Part shown: positions 18,644-27,750 of the stretch, piece by piece | Layout of the letters: every line of letters begins with the position of its first letter | Position numbering within the stretch: position 1 is the first letter of the stretch | Assembly: GCA_963772845.1 (NCBI GenBank) | Contig: CAVYYW010000017.1 | Location: 186,001-250,000 of the forward strand | DNA: 64,000 bases | Direction: 5' to 3' | Source of the DNA: CAVYYW01 sp963772845 | GTDB taxonomy: Bacteria > Bacillota > Bacilli > Bacillales > Sporolactobacillaceae | Program-made: the position numbers and the translations under genes | The notes under the pieces: generated by a model | Databases searched by the model: none | The model's input: the letters and a program-made list of their open reading frames with translations, nothing else | What the model was told of the DNA's origin: nothing

Positions 18644-19663
18644 TTAACCAACCCACCGGTAATACAATGATTTAGCATGAGCTATGTCTTTCGTCCCATG
18701 AATGAGTGCCCGGCCATCTTTGAAGACAACGATCCGGTGACTTTCGATTGAAAAGGAAAGTAAATATGGATTTTGGTGAACCTGCACATCTTGTTTTAAA
18801 AGGACTTCAGCCATCCCAGCCAGATCTCTATCCACCGGCTTTGGCGGCCGGATTTGGACGCTGTCTCGGCCGCACAAGACAGCGGTTTTTGTTTGATTTG
18901 CATAAGACAAAAAAGGATATGTCCGATTCACACCGCAGGATAAGCAATTTTCCTTCTTTGCCTTTTCAATAGAAATAGCCGTGTGCTGATTCTCCCATAG
19001 ATCAAAGGAGACGAGCTTTTTTCTCAAAGCTTGATCGTCTTCAACCAAAAGTTTAAAAGCTTCTGAGGTTTGATAAGCAACAACCATCTGAACTGCCGGA
19101 CTGATAATGCCAGCTGTGTCGCAGGTTGCACCGCCCATTGGCACGGTCTCAAGCAAGCAGTTTAGACATGGGGTTTCACCCGGAAGAATGGTGTAAGTAA
19201 TGCCGTAACTCCCCACACATGCCCCATAAATCCAAGGAATGCGATACTTCTGGGATATGTCATTAATGATCATCCGGATATCGAAATTATCAGTGGCATC
19301 CAAGATTAAATCGACACCCTTAACAAGCTGTTCCATCTCTTCTACCGTGACGTCCATGACGTGGGCCACAATTTCAACATCTGAATTAATTTGTGTAAGA
19401 CGATTTTTGGCAGCAACAGCTTTCGGGATTCTCTGTTTCGCATCGTCTTCTACATACAGCTGTTGGCGCTGGAGATTGCTCCACTCCACATAATCACGAT
19501 CCACGATTGTCAGGTTGCCAACTCCTGCTCGAACGAGTGCTTCGGCAATCCCGGTCCCGAGTGCCCCTGCCCCCACCACGAGCACGTGCTTCTGCCCAAT
19601 TTTTTGTTGACCCTTTATTCCGATCGGTGCAAAACGTTCTTGGCGTGAATACCGTTCACTCAC
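18644..19663 (-). CDS. thiF: ThiF/MoeB-family adenylyltransferase (ThiS activation)
   Basis: ThiF adenylates the C-terminal glycine of ThiS as the first step of sulfur loading for the thiazole ring. The 339-residue E1-like protein has the nucleotide loop VVGAGALGTG (about 30-39), RQQLY after the DRDYVEWSNLQ loop, a zinc pair of CxxC motifs (CLNC and CLSC) and the GGATCDTAGII catalytic-cysteine region. A C-terminal extension follows the E1 fold, as in larger MoeB/ThiF proteins. The start overlaps the thiG stop by eight bases. MoeB is the alternative, but the context favours ThiF. Confidence 0.92.
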   Translation of the reverse strand: MSERYSRQERFAPIGIKGQQKIGQKHVLVVGAGALGTGIAEALVRAGVGNLTIVDRDYVEWSNLQRQQLYVEDDAKQRIPKAVAAKNRLTQINSDVEIVAHVMDVTVEEMEQLVKGVDLILDATDNFDIRMIINDISQKYRIPWIYGACVGSYGITYTILPGETPCLNCLLETVPMGGATCDTAGIISPAVQMVVAYQTSEAFKLLVEDDQALRKKLVSFDLWENQHTAISIEKAKKENCLSCGVNRTYPFLSYANQTKTAVLCGRDSVQIRPPKPVDRDLAGMAEVLLKQDVQVHQNPYLLSFSIESHRIVVFKDGRALIHGTKDIAHAKSLYYRWVG

Positions 19664-20433
19664 TCACGCTCATTCCTTCCATTGGACTGCTCGCTGTCGC
19701 ATACGGCTTTTTCGGAATCCGACCAGCTTCAAATCCCAGCCTCCCAGCTTCAATCGCAAGCTTCATAGCCGCAGCCATTTTAACAGGATCCTTAGCACCC
19801 GAGACTGCCGTATTCAGAAGAACTCCGTCAGCGCCGAGCTCCATGGCAATCGCAGCATCGGATGGTGTACCGACACCTGCATCGACAATCACCGGAACGT
19901 TCGACTGTTCGATAATAAACCGAAGATTTAATGGATTAATGATCCCTTGTCCAGAACCAATGGGCGATGCACCAGGCATAATCGCATGGCATCCTAGCTC
20001 CTCCAGCCGTTTTGGCGAGTAGAACATCATCAGACGTATAAGGCAACACGGTAAACCCTTCTTTTAAAAGCTCTTCTGATGCCTTTAATGTTTCAATTGG
20101 ATCCGGCAATAACGTCTTTTGACAACCGATGACTTCGACTTTAATCATGTCACATAACCCGGACGCTTTTGCTAGCTTAGCCGTGCGAACGGCTTCCTCT
20201 GCCGTTTTCGCACCTGCTGTATTAGGAAGCAATGTGTACTTCTCTAAATCTAGTTTTTCTAAAAAGTTCGGCTGACTGGGTTCAAAGACATTCATTCTCC
20301 GCACTGAAAAAGTTAAGATTTCAGCTTCTGAAACACTGACTGCTTCCTTTTGAATATCAAAATTCGGGTATTTCCCGGTTCCTAATAACAATCGAGATGA
20401 GAATTCATAAGCTCCTATTTTTAACACCATCAT
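19656..20433 (-). pseudogene. thiG: Thiazole synthase, one +1 frameshift
   Basis: ThiG assembles the thiazole phosphate from deoxyxylulose phosphate, dehydroglycine and ThiS-thiocarboxylate. The N-terminal half holds SRLLLGTGKY and a later NTAGAKTAEEAVRTAKLA segment. The C-terminal half holds MPGASPIGSGQGI and PVIVDAGVGTPSDAAIAMELG, the phosphate-binding barrel end. The frame breaks in a four-base run at 20010-20013. With three bases the sequence reads LLAKRLEELGCHA and the protein has 258 residues. The ATG overlaps the thiS stop. Confidence 0.9.
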
Positions 20434-20633
20434 CCGCCTCCTACAAAATGTACAATTTCAATTTTATCGCCATCAGAAAGCCTTGTTTCCTGATGTGATT
20501 CTTTTTCCAAGATTGTCTGATTCCATTCAATAATGACGACCTTTTGATCGAGTTTAAGGTGCTGGATAAGATTCAGCACGGTGTCGACGTTATTCGGGAC
20601 GTCGAGTTTGTCACCATTCACGACAAGTTCCAT
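20430..20633 (-). CDS. thiS: Sulfur carrier protein ThiS
   Basis: This is a small ubiquitin-like protein of about 67 residues ending in Gly-Gly-Gly. The C-terminal glycine is the site of adenylation and thiocarboxylate formation. It has the beta-grasp pattern MELVVNGDKLDVP and LSDGDKIEIVHFVGGG. ATG 20633 lies ten bases after AGAAGG. A GTG nine bases earlier is less well spaced. It sits between thiO and thiG with overlap at both ends of the set. Confidence 0.93.
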   Translation of the reverse strand: MELVVNGDKLDVPNNVDTVLNLIQHLKLDQKVVIIEWNQTILEKESHQETRLSDGDKIEIVHFVGGG

Positions 20634-20649
20634 TCCAATCACTCACCTT

Positions 20650-21776
20650 CTACATTTTTGCTGCCATCGTTCGATTTACACGAAAGGGTTCCAGATCAAT
20701 CACCGGATCCTTCCTCTCAATCAAATCGGCCATGATCTCACCTGTTATCGGCGAAAGCAATATTCCGTTTCTATAATGGCCCGTTGCGATAAACAGCCCT
20801 TTGTATGCGGGATGCTCCCCTAAGTAGGGCAACCCATCCACTGTTTGCGGCCGGATACCCGTCCAGGCCCGTTCCCACTCTGCCTCCCTAATCGATGGCA
20901 TGAGTTCTTTTGCCTTTTCCATTAGAAAAGAAATCCCCTTCACCGTCACTGTCCGGTTATATGTATTGGGTTTAACCGTTGCACCAACGATGATCCTGCC
21001 GCCTTTCTTAGGAACAAGGTAGCATTCTTCTGAAAAGATCGTGCTGGAAAGTAATGGTCGATGTGTCCGAACGGAGAAACATTCTCCTTTTACCGGATAA
21101 GTGTTGATCTCCAACCCTGTTTGTAAAAGTAATCGCTCACTCCAAGCCCCGCCGGCGACAATGACATTTTCGCTAAAAAAATCATCTTCATCAGTTACAA
21201 CACCTGTGACTTCCCCATTTTCCACCAGGAAAGAATGGACCTCCACATGCTCCTTTATTGTGACGCCAAGGGCTGCCGCAGATTTCAAAAATCCCAAAGT
21301 TAACTGCGAGGCTTCCACTTGTCCATCTTTCTCAAGATACATTGCTCCTGTGATCGCATTAGATAATGCGGTCTCTTTTCTCTCTTACTGCTTCCCTAGT
21401 CAGCCAGTCCGCCTGCTCACCGCTTTGCTGATGAATCGCGATGATCCGCTTAAATTCCTGTTCTTCCTGCGCATTTAAAGCTACTTTTAACATGCCTTTA
21501 TTAATAAGTTCAATATCAATGCCACTTGTCTCTTTTAGTTCATCTGCCAGCCTGGGAAACATTGCTCTGCTTTTGCGAGCTAATTCGAACAGCGTCCCTT
21601 CCCCATTCAATTCTCCTTGTGCAGCCAACATTCCAGCAGCCGCACCGGAAGCTTTGCTAGCAAGATGATCTTTTTCCAGCAAAAGCACCTTTTCCACCTC
21701 TTTTGGCAAGGTTATAGGCAATGGCTCCTCCAATGACGCCACCACCGATCACAATTGCATCATACCCAGAACGCAT
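20650..21776 (-). pseudogene. thiO: Glycine oxidase, two +1 frameshifts
   Basis: ThiO oxidises glycine to the imine used by ThiG and binds FAD. The start MRSGYDAIVIGGGVIGGAIA gives the dinucleotide motif, with AAAGAGTG eight bases before ATG absent but AAAGGAG present. Frame breaks lie in a run at 21690-21693 and a run at 21376-21379. Both have four bases where three would keep the frame. Correcting both gives 374 residues, as expected, including LEKDHLASKASGAAAGML and the C-terminal TGHYRNGILLSPITGEI. Two run-length indels in one gene point to sequence error. Confidence 0.88.
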
Positions 21777-21806
21777 TAGAAATCTCCTTTCTTGAAAAAG
21801 TCATCC

Positions 21807-22412
21807 CTAGAGCGATAGTCTTGCTGCATATTGTTTCACTGCCTCTAATGGATCCTCTGCTTCCAAGATCCCTGACATGACAGCAATGCCACTTGCCCCC
21901 GCTTTGTTGACATCGCTGATATTTGACGGCTTTATACCACCAATTGCAATGACCGGGATCGACACGGAGTCCGTTAATCTTTTCAGCGCCTCTAGGCCTC
22001 TTGGTGTTAAATCCGGCTTCGATTGTGTCGGATAAATATGCCCGAAAACAACATAATCGGCACCTTTTTCCTCCGCCATTTGCGCCTCTTCAATGGAATG
22101 AACCGAACAACCCACGTTCAATCCTGGAAATTGATTTTTCACACGATCCACAGGTAAGGAATGTCCGGCCAGTTGAACCCCTGCCGCCTTCGTCACATAA
22201 GCAACATCTACACGGTCATTTATCACGATTTTGGATAACGGGATCTTATTGTCCGTTAATAATGTCACCACATCGTATATCTCTTTGGCGGTCCTCGCCT
22301 TTTCGCGAATATGTATCGCATCGATATACGGATGGATCATACCCGCGATTTCTGCGAATTGTTCAGGCTTCTGCCTTCCCGTTGAAATGACATGCAGCTT
22401 ATGATTTTTCAC
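21807..22412 (-). CDS. tenI: Thiazole tautomerase TenI
   Basis: TenI aromatises the thiazole phosphate released by ThiG. This 201-residue TIM-barrel protein resembles ThiE but follows the TenI pattern: IDAIHIREKARTAKE, SVHSIEEAQMAEEKGADYVV, FGHIYPTQSKP and IPVIAIGGIKPSNI. Its place next to thiO-thiS-thiG supports TenI over ThiE. The start lies behind a GAGGGGG stretch. A long repeat array separates it from ykoC. Confidence 0.85.
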   Translation of the reverse strand: MKNHKLHVISTGRQKPEQFAEIAGMIHPYIDAIHIREKARTAKEIYDVVTLLTDNKIPLSKIVINDRVDVAYVTKAAGVQLAGHSLPVDRVKNQFPGLNVGCSVHSIEEAQMAEEKGADYVVFGHIYPTQSKPDLTPRGLEALKRLTDSVSIPVIAIGGIKPSNISDVNKAGASGIAVMSGILEAEDPLEAVKQYAARLSL

Positions 22413-22439
22413 ACAAAAGCCCCCTCTCGATCAGTGTTT

Positions 22440-22600
22440 CCTGGAAAAGTCCCGTTTTTATAATTTGGGCCGAGCTTTGGAAAGATCTCGCTTGTCGCAG
22501 GCGAACGTCAAAGCTTTCCTGTTGCGGGGATCTTGGGTTGCCGTTAATTAAGTAAAATGAAGAACCTTTCTATCGACTCAATTTCGGCTCTCTTTAATCC
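22440..22600. repeat. Degenerate GC-rich repeat copy
   Basis: The segment carries GGCCGAGCTTTGGAAAGATC, GCTTGTCGCAGGCGAACG and TGCGGGGATCTTGG, resembling the dispersed family near 13540 and 42440. No gene is visible here. Confidence 0.5.
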
Positions 22601-22614
22601 ATTATATTCCAAAT

Positions 22615-23236
22615 GAACGCCCTTTCTCCTGTTTTTTGACCCCGTTTGGTCGTTCATCGACTTTATGAAGGACATTTCAACCGCTTTTTGACTGCCTTTT
22701 GTCCTTCATCGCCCTTATGAAGGACATTTCTACCGCTTTTGGACCCCGTTTTGTCCTTCATCGCCTTTATGAAGGACATTTCAACCGCTTTTGGACCCCG
22801 TTTTGTCCTTCATCACCTTTATGAAGGACATTTCAACCGCTTTTGGACCCCGTTTTGTCCTTCATCGCCTTTATGAAGGACATTTCAACCGCTTTTGGAC
22901 TGCCTTTTGTCCTTCATCACCCTTATGAAGGACATTTCATCCGCTTTTGGACCCCCTTTTGTCCTTCATCGCCCTTATGAAGGACATTTCTCCCGCTTTT
23001 TGACTGCCTTTTGTCCTTCATCACCCTTATGAAGGACATTTCAACCGCTTTTGGACCCCGTTTTGTCCTTCATCGCCCTTATGAACGCCCTTTCTCCTGC
23101 TTTTTGACCCCGTTTGGTCGTTCATCACCATTATGAACGCCCTTTCTCCCACTTTTTGACCTCGTTTTGTCCTTCATCGCCCTTATGAACGCCATTTCTA
23201 CCGCTTTTCGACCTCGTTTTGTCCTTCATCACCCAA
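22615..23236. repeat. Twelve tandem units of the 52-bp palindromic repeat
   Basis: Twelve 52-bp units lie between tenI and ykoC. Most have GAAGGACATTTC at one end and TTTTGTCCTTCATC at the other, complementary arms that can fold into a hairpin. Units 1 and 10 carry the alternative arms GAACGCCC and GGTCGTTC. Units 11 and 12 are chimeric. There are no variable spacers and no coding frame is kept across units. Confidence 0.92.
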
Positions 23237-23309
23237 GGTAAGCGATGGTATTTCTGATTTATTAGGTTGCTTCGCATTTTAAGGAGTCTCGTACCTTCCG
23301 CTTCATCAA

Positions 23310-24113
23310 TCATCCTGTGTCACGTACATCTTGAACCGGGAAGTACGGAAAGTGGACGGCTGCGAGATATGACAATGCCATCACCACGATAAAATAAAGC
23401 AAGAATACTAGATCGAATGCTGAAAACCCAATACGATAATAATAGGTTCGGCCAGTCGTGTCGGAAAAACGCTTCGCTTCCATTGCCACCGCGATCCGGT
23501 GAGCACGGCGTATACTTTGGGAAAGCATCGGAATGGCGTATGACCGGAGTTTCATAAAGAAACCACGTACCCCTTTTTGGTCCTGGACGCCCCTGACTTT
23601 CAATGCATAACGCAAGGTCTGAAACTCCTCGATCATGATCGGAATTAACCGCACCGCCGCCATAAAGCTGTAAGCATATTTCGGTTTTAGCTTTAATTGC
23701 TGCATGAGCGAATAAAACAGCAAAACAGGTCTTGTCGTTAATGAAAAAATGACCCCCAATGTTGCAAATAGAATCCCACGAAAGCCCAAATGCAAGCCCC
23801 GGAAAAAGCTCTCCTCAGAAATATCAATAAGCCCCCATTTAAACCAGGTCGTGTCCCCTTTTCCAAAGAAAATCATGGATGTTGAGGAGGTCAAAAAAAT
23901 GATGATGAACGGAAGAAAAATAATCAAGAGCCGCTTCCACGGATGCCCTGTGAAAAAGAAATAAAGGATCAGCGTGCCGATCATATAGTTAATAACAAAA
24001 TTGATGTTATGAATAAAAACAATCTGGACAAACAGCACGACGACAAGAATAAACTTCAAGCTCGGATTAATTTTATGGAGCCATGTTTCACGAAAAGAAA
24101 AATCTAGTGGCAT
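23310..24113 (-). CDS. ykoC: ECF-type thiamine-precursor transporter, membrane (T) component
   Basis: This 267-residue protein has about five to six membrane segments. Its conserved cytoplasmic helix reads YAYSFMAAVRLIPIMIEEF, followed by ALKVRG and a SQSIRRAHRIAVAMEAKRF segment that docks on the ATPases. This is the CbiQ/EcfT family. It begins directly after the ykoD stop, so the two are coupled. In Bacillus, YkoC works with YkoD and YkoE to import hydroxymethylpyrimidine-type precursors. The substrate is inferred from that homology and the TPP riboswitch. Confidence 0.9.
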   Translation of the reverse strand: MPLDFSFRETWLHKINPSLKFILVVVLFVQIVFIHNINFVINYMIGTLILYFFFTGHPWKRLLIIFLPFIIIFLTSSTSMIFFGKGDTTWFKWGLIDISEESFFRGLHLGFRGILFATLGVIFSLTTRPVLLFYSLMQQLKLKPKYAYSFMAAVRLIPIMIEEFQTLRYALKVRGVQDQKGVRGFFMKLRSYAIPMLSQSIRRAHRIAVAMEAKRFSDTTGRTYYYRIGFSAFDLVFLLYFIVVMALSYLAAVHFPYFPVQDVRDTG

Positions 24114-25577
24114 TCATTTGCCCCCTCTCACAGGCAGACTCATATAATCGGAGGCCGTCATATCGCTGATAACCTCTCCTTGATCAATCTCCCACACCCT
24201 TGTCGCAAAATGACGGACGATCTCTAAATCATGCGTCACCATGATGACTGCCGTTCCTTGTAATCTTAATTCGTCGATCTGTTCCAATATGGCAAACGTA
24301 TTTTTTGCATCCTGTCCGAATGTCGGCTCATCCAGCAACAATACCGGCTGGTCCTTAACCGTCGCCGCCGCAACACTTAATCTGCGCTTTTGTCCCATCG
24401 AAAGCTGATAGGGATGGCTCTGCTCATGTCCGTTTAAATGGTAGGCTTTTATAAATGCCTCTACTCGCTCGGAAACCTTATCCGCGCGCCACTTTTCCAG
24501 TTGAAGGGTATAAGCGATTTCATCATAAACCGTGTTCGTTACGAATTGGAATTCAGGATTTTGAAAAACAAAGGCTAAATAATCGCTGATCCTTTTGATT
24601 TTCTTTGCATCTTGCCCAAAGATTTTGTAGGACCCTTTCGTTTTGATCAAATCCATTAAAGCATGCAGCAATGTACTTTTACCGGCCCCGTTTTTGCCGA
24701 GAACAGTCACCCATTCTCCCGGCTGAACGTCTAAGCCCTTTACCTCAATTTTCTTATCTTTGCCCCTGTACCCTGAAAAATTCGATAAAGTAATAGCCGG
24801 TGTCTCCTGGGGAGTGTTTGGATTCGGTGTGTGCTGGCGATTTGTCTGGATGTAATCCTCCCAAACGCCTGGGTACCAAATGCCTTGCTCAATCAGAACC
24901 GCCTTATAGTTATTAAAAATCTCCTGCTTAGAGCCATCCGCAATGATCTCTCCATGATAATCAAGAAGGATGATCCGGTCAACAAAGTCAACGACTTGAT
25001 TGATTTTGTGTTCAACAATCACCAGCGTTTTCTCTTGCCCAACTTCCTTAATGGTCTTCCAGACGTCTTCCGTCCCTTCCGGATCCAGCATGGCCGTCGG
25101 CTCATCCAGGAAAAGGACCTCTGATTCCAGTGCGAGAACGGATGCGATTGCCAATCGTTGCTTCATACCGCCGGATAATGTTTGTATTTTCGTATGATGA
25201 TCCTCAAACTCTAAGCCAACTTGATTAAGATAGTATCTTATTTTCTCTGGCATCTTTTCACGAGGCACTTGAAGGTTCTCTAATACAAAAGCAATTTCCT
25301 CGTCCACATAAGGCATGCAGAATTGAGAGTCAGGATCCTGGAACAAAAACCCCCATGAATCGGGAATTTTTATATCCTCTGCTTTCATCGGCACTTCGAC
25401 AGACCCAGGAATTAACCCGGTTAGCACCTGTAAAAGAGTGGACTTTCCTGAGCCCGATGGACCTAAAATCAAGACCTTTTCACCTTGACGAAGTGAAAGG
25501 GAGAAATCCTTGAATAACAAGGACTCCGTACCCGGAAATTTCAATCTTAACTTTTCAACATAAGCTATGGCTTTCAT
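24114..25577 (-). CDS. ykoD: ECF-type thiamine-precursor transporter, double ATPase
   Basis: The 487-residue protein contains two fused ABC ATPase domains. Domain 1 has Walker A GPSGSGKST (about 39-47), signature LSGGMKQR and Walker B VLFLDEPTAM. Domain 2 has Walker A GKNGAGKST, signature LSMGQKRR and Walker B VLLLDEPTFG. It powers uptake through YkoC and YkoE at the membrane. GGAGGG lies six bases before the ATG, and ykoE ends 15 bases upstream. Confidence 0.93.
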   Translation of the reverse strand: MKAIAYVEKLRLKFPGTESLLFKDFSLSLRQGEKVLILGPSGSGKSTLLQVLTGLIPGSVEVPMKAEDIKIPDSWGFLFQDPDSQFCMPYVDEEIAFVLENLQVPREKMPEKIRYYLNQVGLEFEDHHTKIQTLSGGMKQRLAIASVLALESEVLFLDEPTAMLDPEGTEDVWKTIKEVGQEKTLVIVEHKINQVVDFVDRIILLDYHGEIIADGSKQEIFNNYKAVLIEQGIWYPGVWEDYIQTNRQHTPNPNTPQETPAITLSNFSGYRGKDKKIEVKGLDVQPGEWVTVLGKNGAGKSTLLHALMDLIKTKGSYKIFGQDAKKIKRISDYLAFVFQNPEFQFVTNTVYDEIAYTLQLEKWRADKVSERVEAFIKAYHLNGHEQSHPYQLSMGQKRRLSVAAATVKDQPVLLLDEPTFGQDAKNTFAILEQIDELRLQGTAVIMVTHDLEIVRHFATRVWEIDQGEVISDMTASDYMSLPVRGGK

Positions 25578-25592
25578 AAAAGCCCTCCAATA

Positions 25593-26177
25593 TCAGTCTA
25601 AAGCTTTATAGTCTTTACTCGAAGCCGGTCGCACTAGGCTTGTCACCTGGGTCTTCTCCAAAGCCTTCACAATGAAATAGGCAAAAATGCCTGCAATAAT
25701 AATTGACCCAATCAATCTGAATCCAATGAGCAAAAGCAAATTCCACAGTGCCAGCGCACCGATGTAGCCATAATAGTAATCGATAAAGAACGAAGCGATG
25801 GCTGAAGCAACAGCGGCCAATGAAACGGTGAACAGATCGAACCGCTTATACATGAAAACGGCGAAAATCAGCTCAGCCGCTAAGCCCTGACCAAGACCAT
25901 AAATAAGCGTTGAAACGCCCCATTGCCCGCCAAACAGGAATTCCGCATTCGCTGCGGCAAGCTCGGCCAGTATCGCAACACCCGGTTTTCGAATGATTAA
26001 AAAAGCCACCGTCGCTGCGATAAACCACATGCCGTAAAGCAGCTGCTCCACCTGAAGACCAAGCGTTGAAACAACACCATACAGCGGTCCCCACAGCTTA
26101 TAAATCACACCAAATATCAAAGCTATAATAATCGTTACCAGAATATCTGTTAGCTTTAATCCCTTTTTCATTTCCAT
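25593..26177 (-). CDS. ykoE: ECF-type thiamine-precursor transporter, substrate-binding (S) component
   Basis: YkoE-family S components bind the pyrimidine precursor in the membrane. This protein has about 194 residues and five to six hydrophobic segments, including LTDILVTIIIALIFGVIYKLW and AELIFAVFMYKRFDLF. It precedes ykoD by 15 bases. ATG follows AGAAGGG by seven bases, and the frame reaches one codon further to a TTG. Confidence 0.9.
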   Translation of the reverse strand: MEMKKGLKLTDILVTIIIALIFGVIYKLWGPLYGVVSTLGLQVEQLLYGMWFIAATVAFLIIRKPGVAILAELAAANAEFLFGGQWGVSTLIYGLGQGLAAELIFAVFMYKRFDLFTVSLAAVASAIASFFIDYYYGYIGALALWNLLLLIGFRLIGSIIIAGIFAYFIVKALEKTQVTSLVRPASSKDYKALD

Positions 26178-26262
26178 CAATCAACCCTTCTATTTAAAAG
26201 TGAATGAGTTTCATCATTAAACAAATAATCTTTTAACCGAACAATTTTGATTCCCTCTTCAG

Positions 26263-26440
26263 GCGGGCGCTTTCCGCGGGCACTGCCTCAGCTAACTTTG
26301 GCGTGGTCTCTTTGTGTGCCAAAGTGGATCTTCGGACACGTGCTATTTCCGCAGGAGTCTCGGTATTTCTGGCTTTCAACTCTGAGCATGCACATTTTCG
26401 AGGAGTCTCGTACCTTCTGCTTCACTCCACCGTGTACTTT
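26263..26440. repeat. GC-rich dispersed repeat between tenA and ykoE
   Basis: It contains GGCGGGCGCTTTCCGCGGGC, then GCCTCAGCTAAC, GTGCCAAAGTGGATCTTCGG, TTCCGCAGGAGTCTCGG and TTTTCGAGGAGTCTCGTACC. The same blocks recur inverted at 39750-39970 and 57640-57950. The rest of the 26181-26574 gap has no visible gene. Confidence 0.75.
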
Positions 26441-26574
26441 AATAATGTTTAACTTCGCTAAAGCAGAATAAAGGTCGACATGAGAGTGCCAACATTTCAG
26501 TTTCACTTAAACTCTGTCATAGCCTGCAATGATGGTTACTCAAGCAGCTGACTCGCAACGAAGGCTTAAAGCCA

Positions 26575-27258
26575 TTAAAATACTTCAATAGTTCGCTGAA
26601 CCGGCCATTTCTCTAATTGGTAAGCCATTTCCCAAAACGAATACTCATATTGGCTGCTGATGATAAAGTGCTCTTTCATCCGTTCTCTGTCCTCTGCCGT
26701 GACTGTTTCAGCAATGCTGTCCAATCTAGTAATCTGTTCCTCGACCGACGTTCTGAACCATTCCCCGCCATATGCTGCGATCCATTCCTGATACACAGGC
26801 TCTTCCGGGGTACACGCTTGCTGCTTCTCCCCGATCTCATAATAGAGCCAGTAGCAAGGCAAGATCGATGCAATGATGTCGCCTAAATGTCCTTGGTAGC
26901 CTGCCCGATACATGTGCGAGGTGTAGGCATAGGCCGTAGGTGACGGCTTGAAAGTTGCTTTTTCTGCTTCAGTGATGCCGAGCCGTTCGGAAAAATTCTT
27001 ATGCAAAGCAAGCTCAGCTTCATACGTTCCCATTGCATGAGCTGCCATATTGCTCGTTGTTTCAAAATCGTGAGCCTTTGCTGCCCCTAACGCCTGCACC
27101 TTTGCGAAATGGGACAAATAGTAAGCATCCTGCAAAAGGTAATAACGGAAATTCTCTAAAGGCAACGTCCCATCACCAATTCCTGTTACAAAGGGATGCT
27201 GAAAGCTCGCTTCCCAAATGTAATCCGCTTTTTCTCTTAAATGCTGTGAAAATCTCAA
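26575..27258 (-). CDS. tenA: Aminopyrimidine aminohydrolase / thiaminase II (TenA)
   Basis: TenA hydrolyses degraded thiamine pyrimidines to hydroxymethylpyrimidine for reuse. The 227-residue all-helical protein has FRYYLLQDAYYLSHFAKV, the nucleophile cysteine in ASILPCYWLYYEIG and a C-terminal EYSFWEMAY with the catalytic glutamate. The TTG start has AGGAGG seven bases upstream. It is the first gene after the riboswitch, ahead of the YkoEDC importer, which suggests a salvage-first order in the transcript. Confidence 0.94.
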   Translation of the reverse strand: MRFSQHLREKADYIWEASFQHPFVTGIGDGTLPLENFRYYLLQDAYYLSHFAKVQALGAAKAHDFETTSNMAAHAMGTYEAELALHKNFSERLGITEAEKATFKPSPTAYAYTSHMYRAGYQGHLGDIIASILPCYWLYYEIGEKQQACTPEEPVYQEWIAAYGGEWFRTSVEEQITRLDSIAETVTAEDRERMKEHFIISSQYEYSFWEMAYQLEKWPVQRTIEVF

Positions 27259-27385
27259 TGTAAAGCCTCCTAAGTTAATATTTTTGTTTGACCTGATTTA
27301 GGGAAAAGAAAGCCTTAAATGCACTTATACATTATTCCGTTTTCCCGGTTTAGCGAAGAAAAATATTCTCAAGGAACAAAGAAAA

Positions 27386-27416
27386 AGCCACTCTCTTATC
27401 ACATAAGAAAGTGGCT
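27386..27416 (-). terminator. TPP riboswitch-associated terminator
   Basis: AGCCACT-TCTTAT arms pair around a CAC-type loop and are followed on the minus strand by a T run. It lies about 40 bases after the aptamer and before tenA, the usual expression platform. Confidence 0.85.
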
Positions 27417-27456
27417 GTATTGGAAAAATATTTAGGTTAATACTGATCCGCAGCTC

Positions 27457-27575
27457 CACTTCCCTACGCTGGTATAAACCAGATCAGGTTCTAAGGGTCT
27501 TAAAGTCATACTTTAATCTCAACCTTTTTAGTAAGATAAATGGTTTTCATTTATCTGTTTATAGGTCCCCCTAGT
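27457..27575 (-). promoter_or_regulatory. TPP riboswitch (THI element)
   Basis: The minus strand shows the conserved THI blocks: CTAGGGGGACC, GGTTGAGAT, the segment with TAAGACCCTTAGAACCTGAT, and TACCAGCGTAGGGAAGTGG. Thiamine pyrophosphate binding is expected to favour the adjacent terminator and turn off tenA and the genes after it. Confidence 0.96.
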
Positions 27576-27639
27576 GGAAGATGATACATATTCGTTTGTA
27601 TGGAAGTAGCATAACAGAAGGACAAGTGCATGTCTAGAG

Positions 27640-27709
27640 GTGCCTGTTGTCTAGGATGGTGCCTGTCACTCCCCGAAATCCCCCGAATTTTGTCGAATGG
27701 TGGTGCCTG
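27640..27709. repeat. GTGCCTGTCAC repeat, interrupted by the IS
   Basis: Two units of GGTGCCTGTCACTCCCCG type with a TTTTGTCGAATGG piece lie here. The second is cut after GGTGCCTG by the insertion element and continues at 29018 as CTGTCACGCCCCGG. Confidence 0.75.
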
Positions 27710-27750
27710 TGGTCAAGACCCCCAAAAGTAGACAGTGAAAAATTCGACAA

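Noticed and set aside
20650..21776. Programmed frameshifting in thiO, thiG, leuD and ilvD
   Set aside because: There are no slippery heptamers with stimulators, shifts differ in position between genes, and homologues need a single frame; indel error or mutation is simpler.
22615..23236. CRISPR array
   Set aside because: Units are repeated head to tail at 52 bp with no unique spacers, and no cas genes are nearby.
23131..23313. Minus-strand frame rich in Lys/Gly over the tandem repeat
   Set aside because: It is a translation of repeat units; the 52-bp period does not preserve frame and there is no ribosome site.
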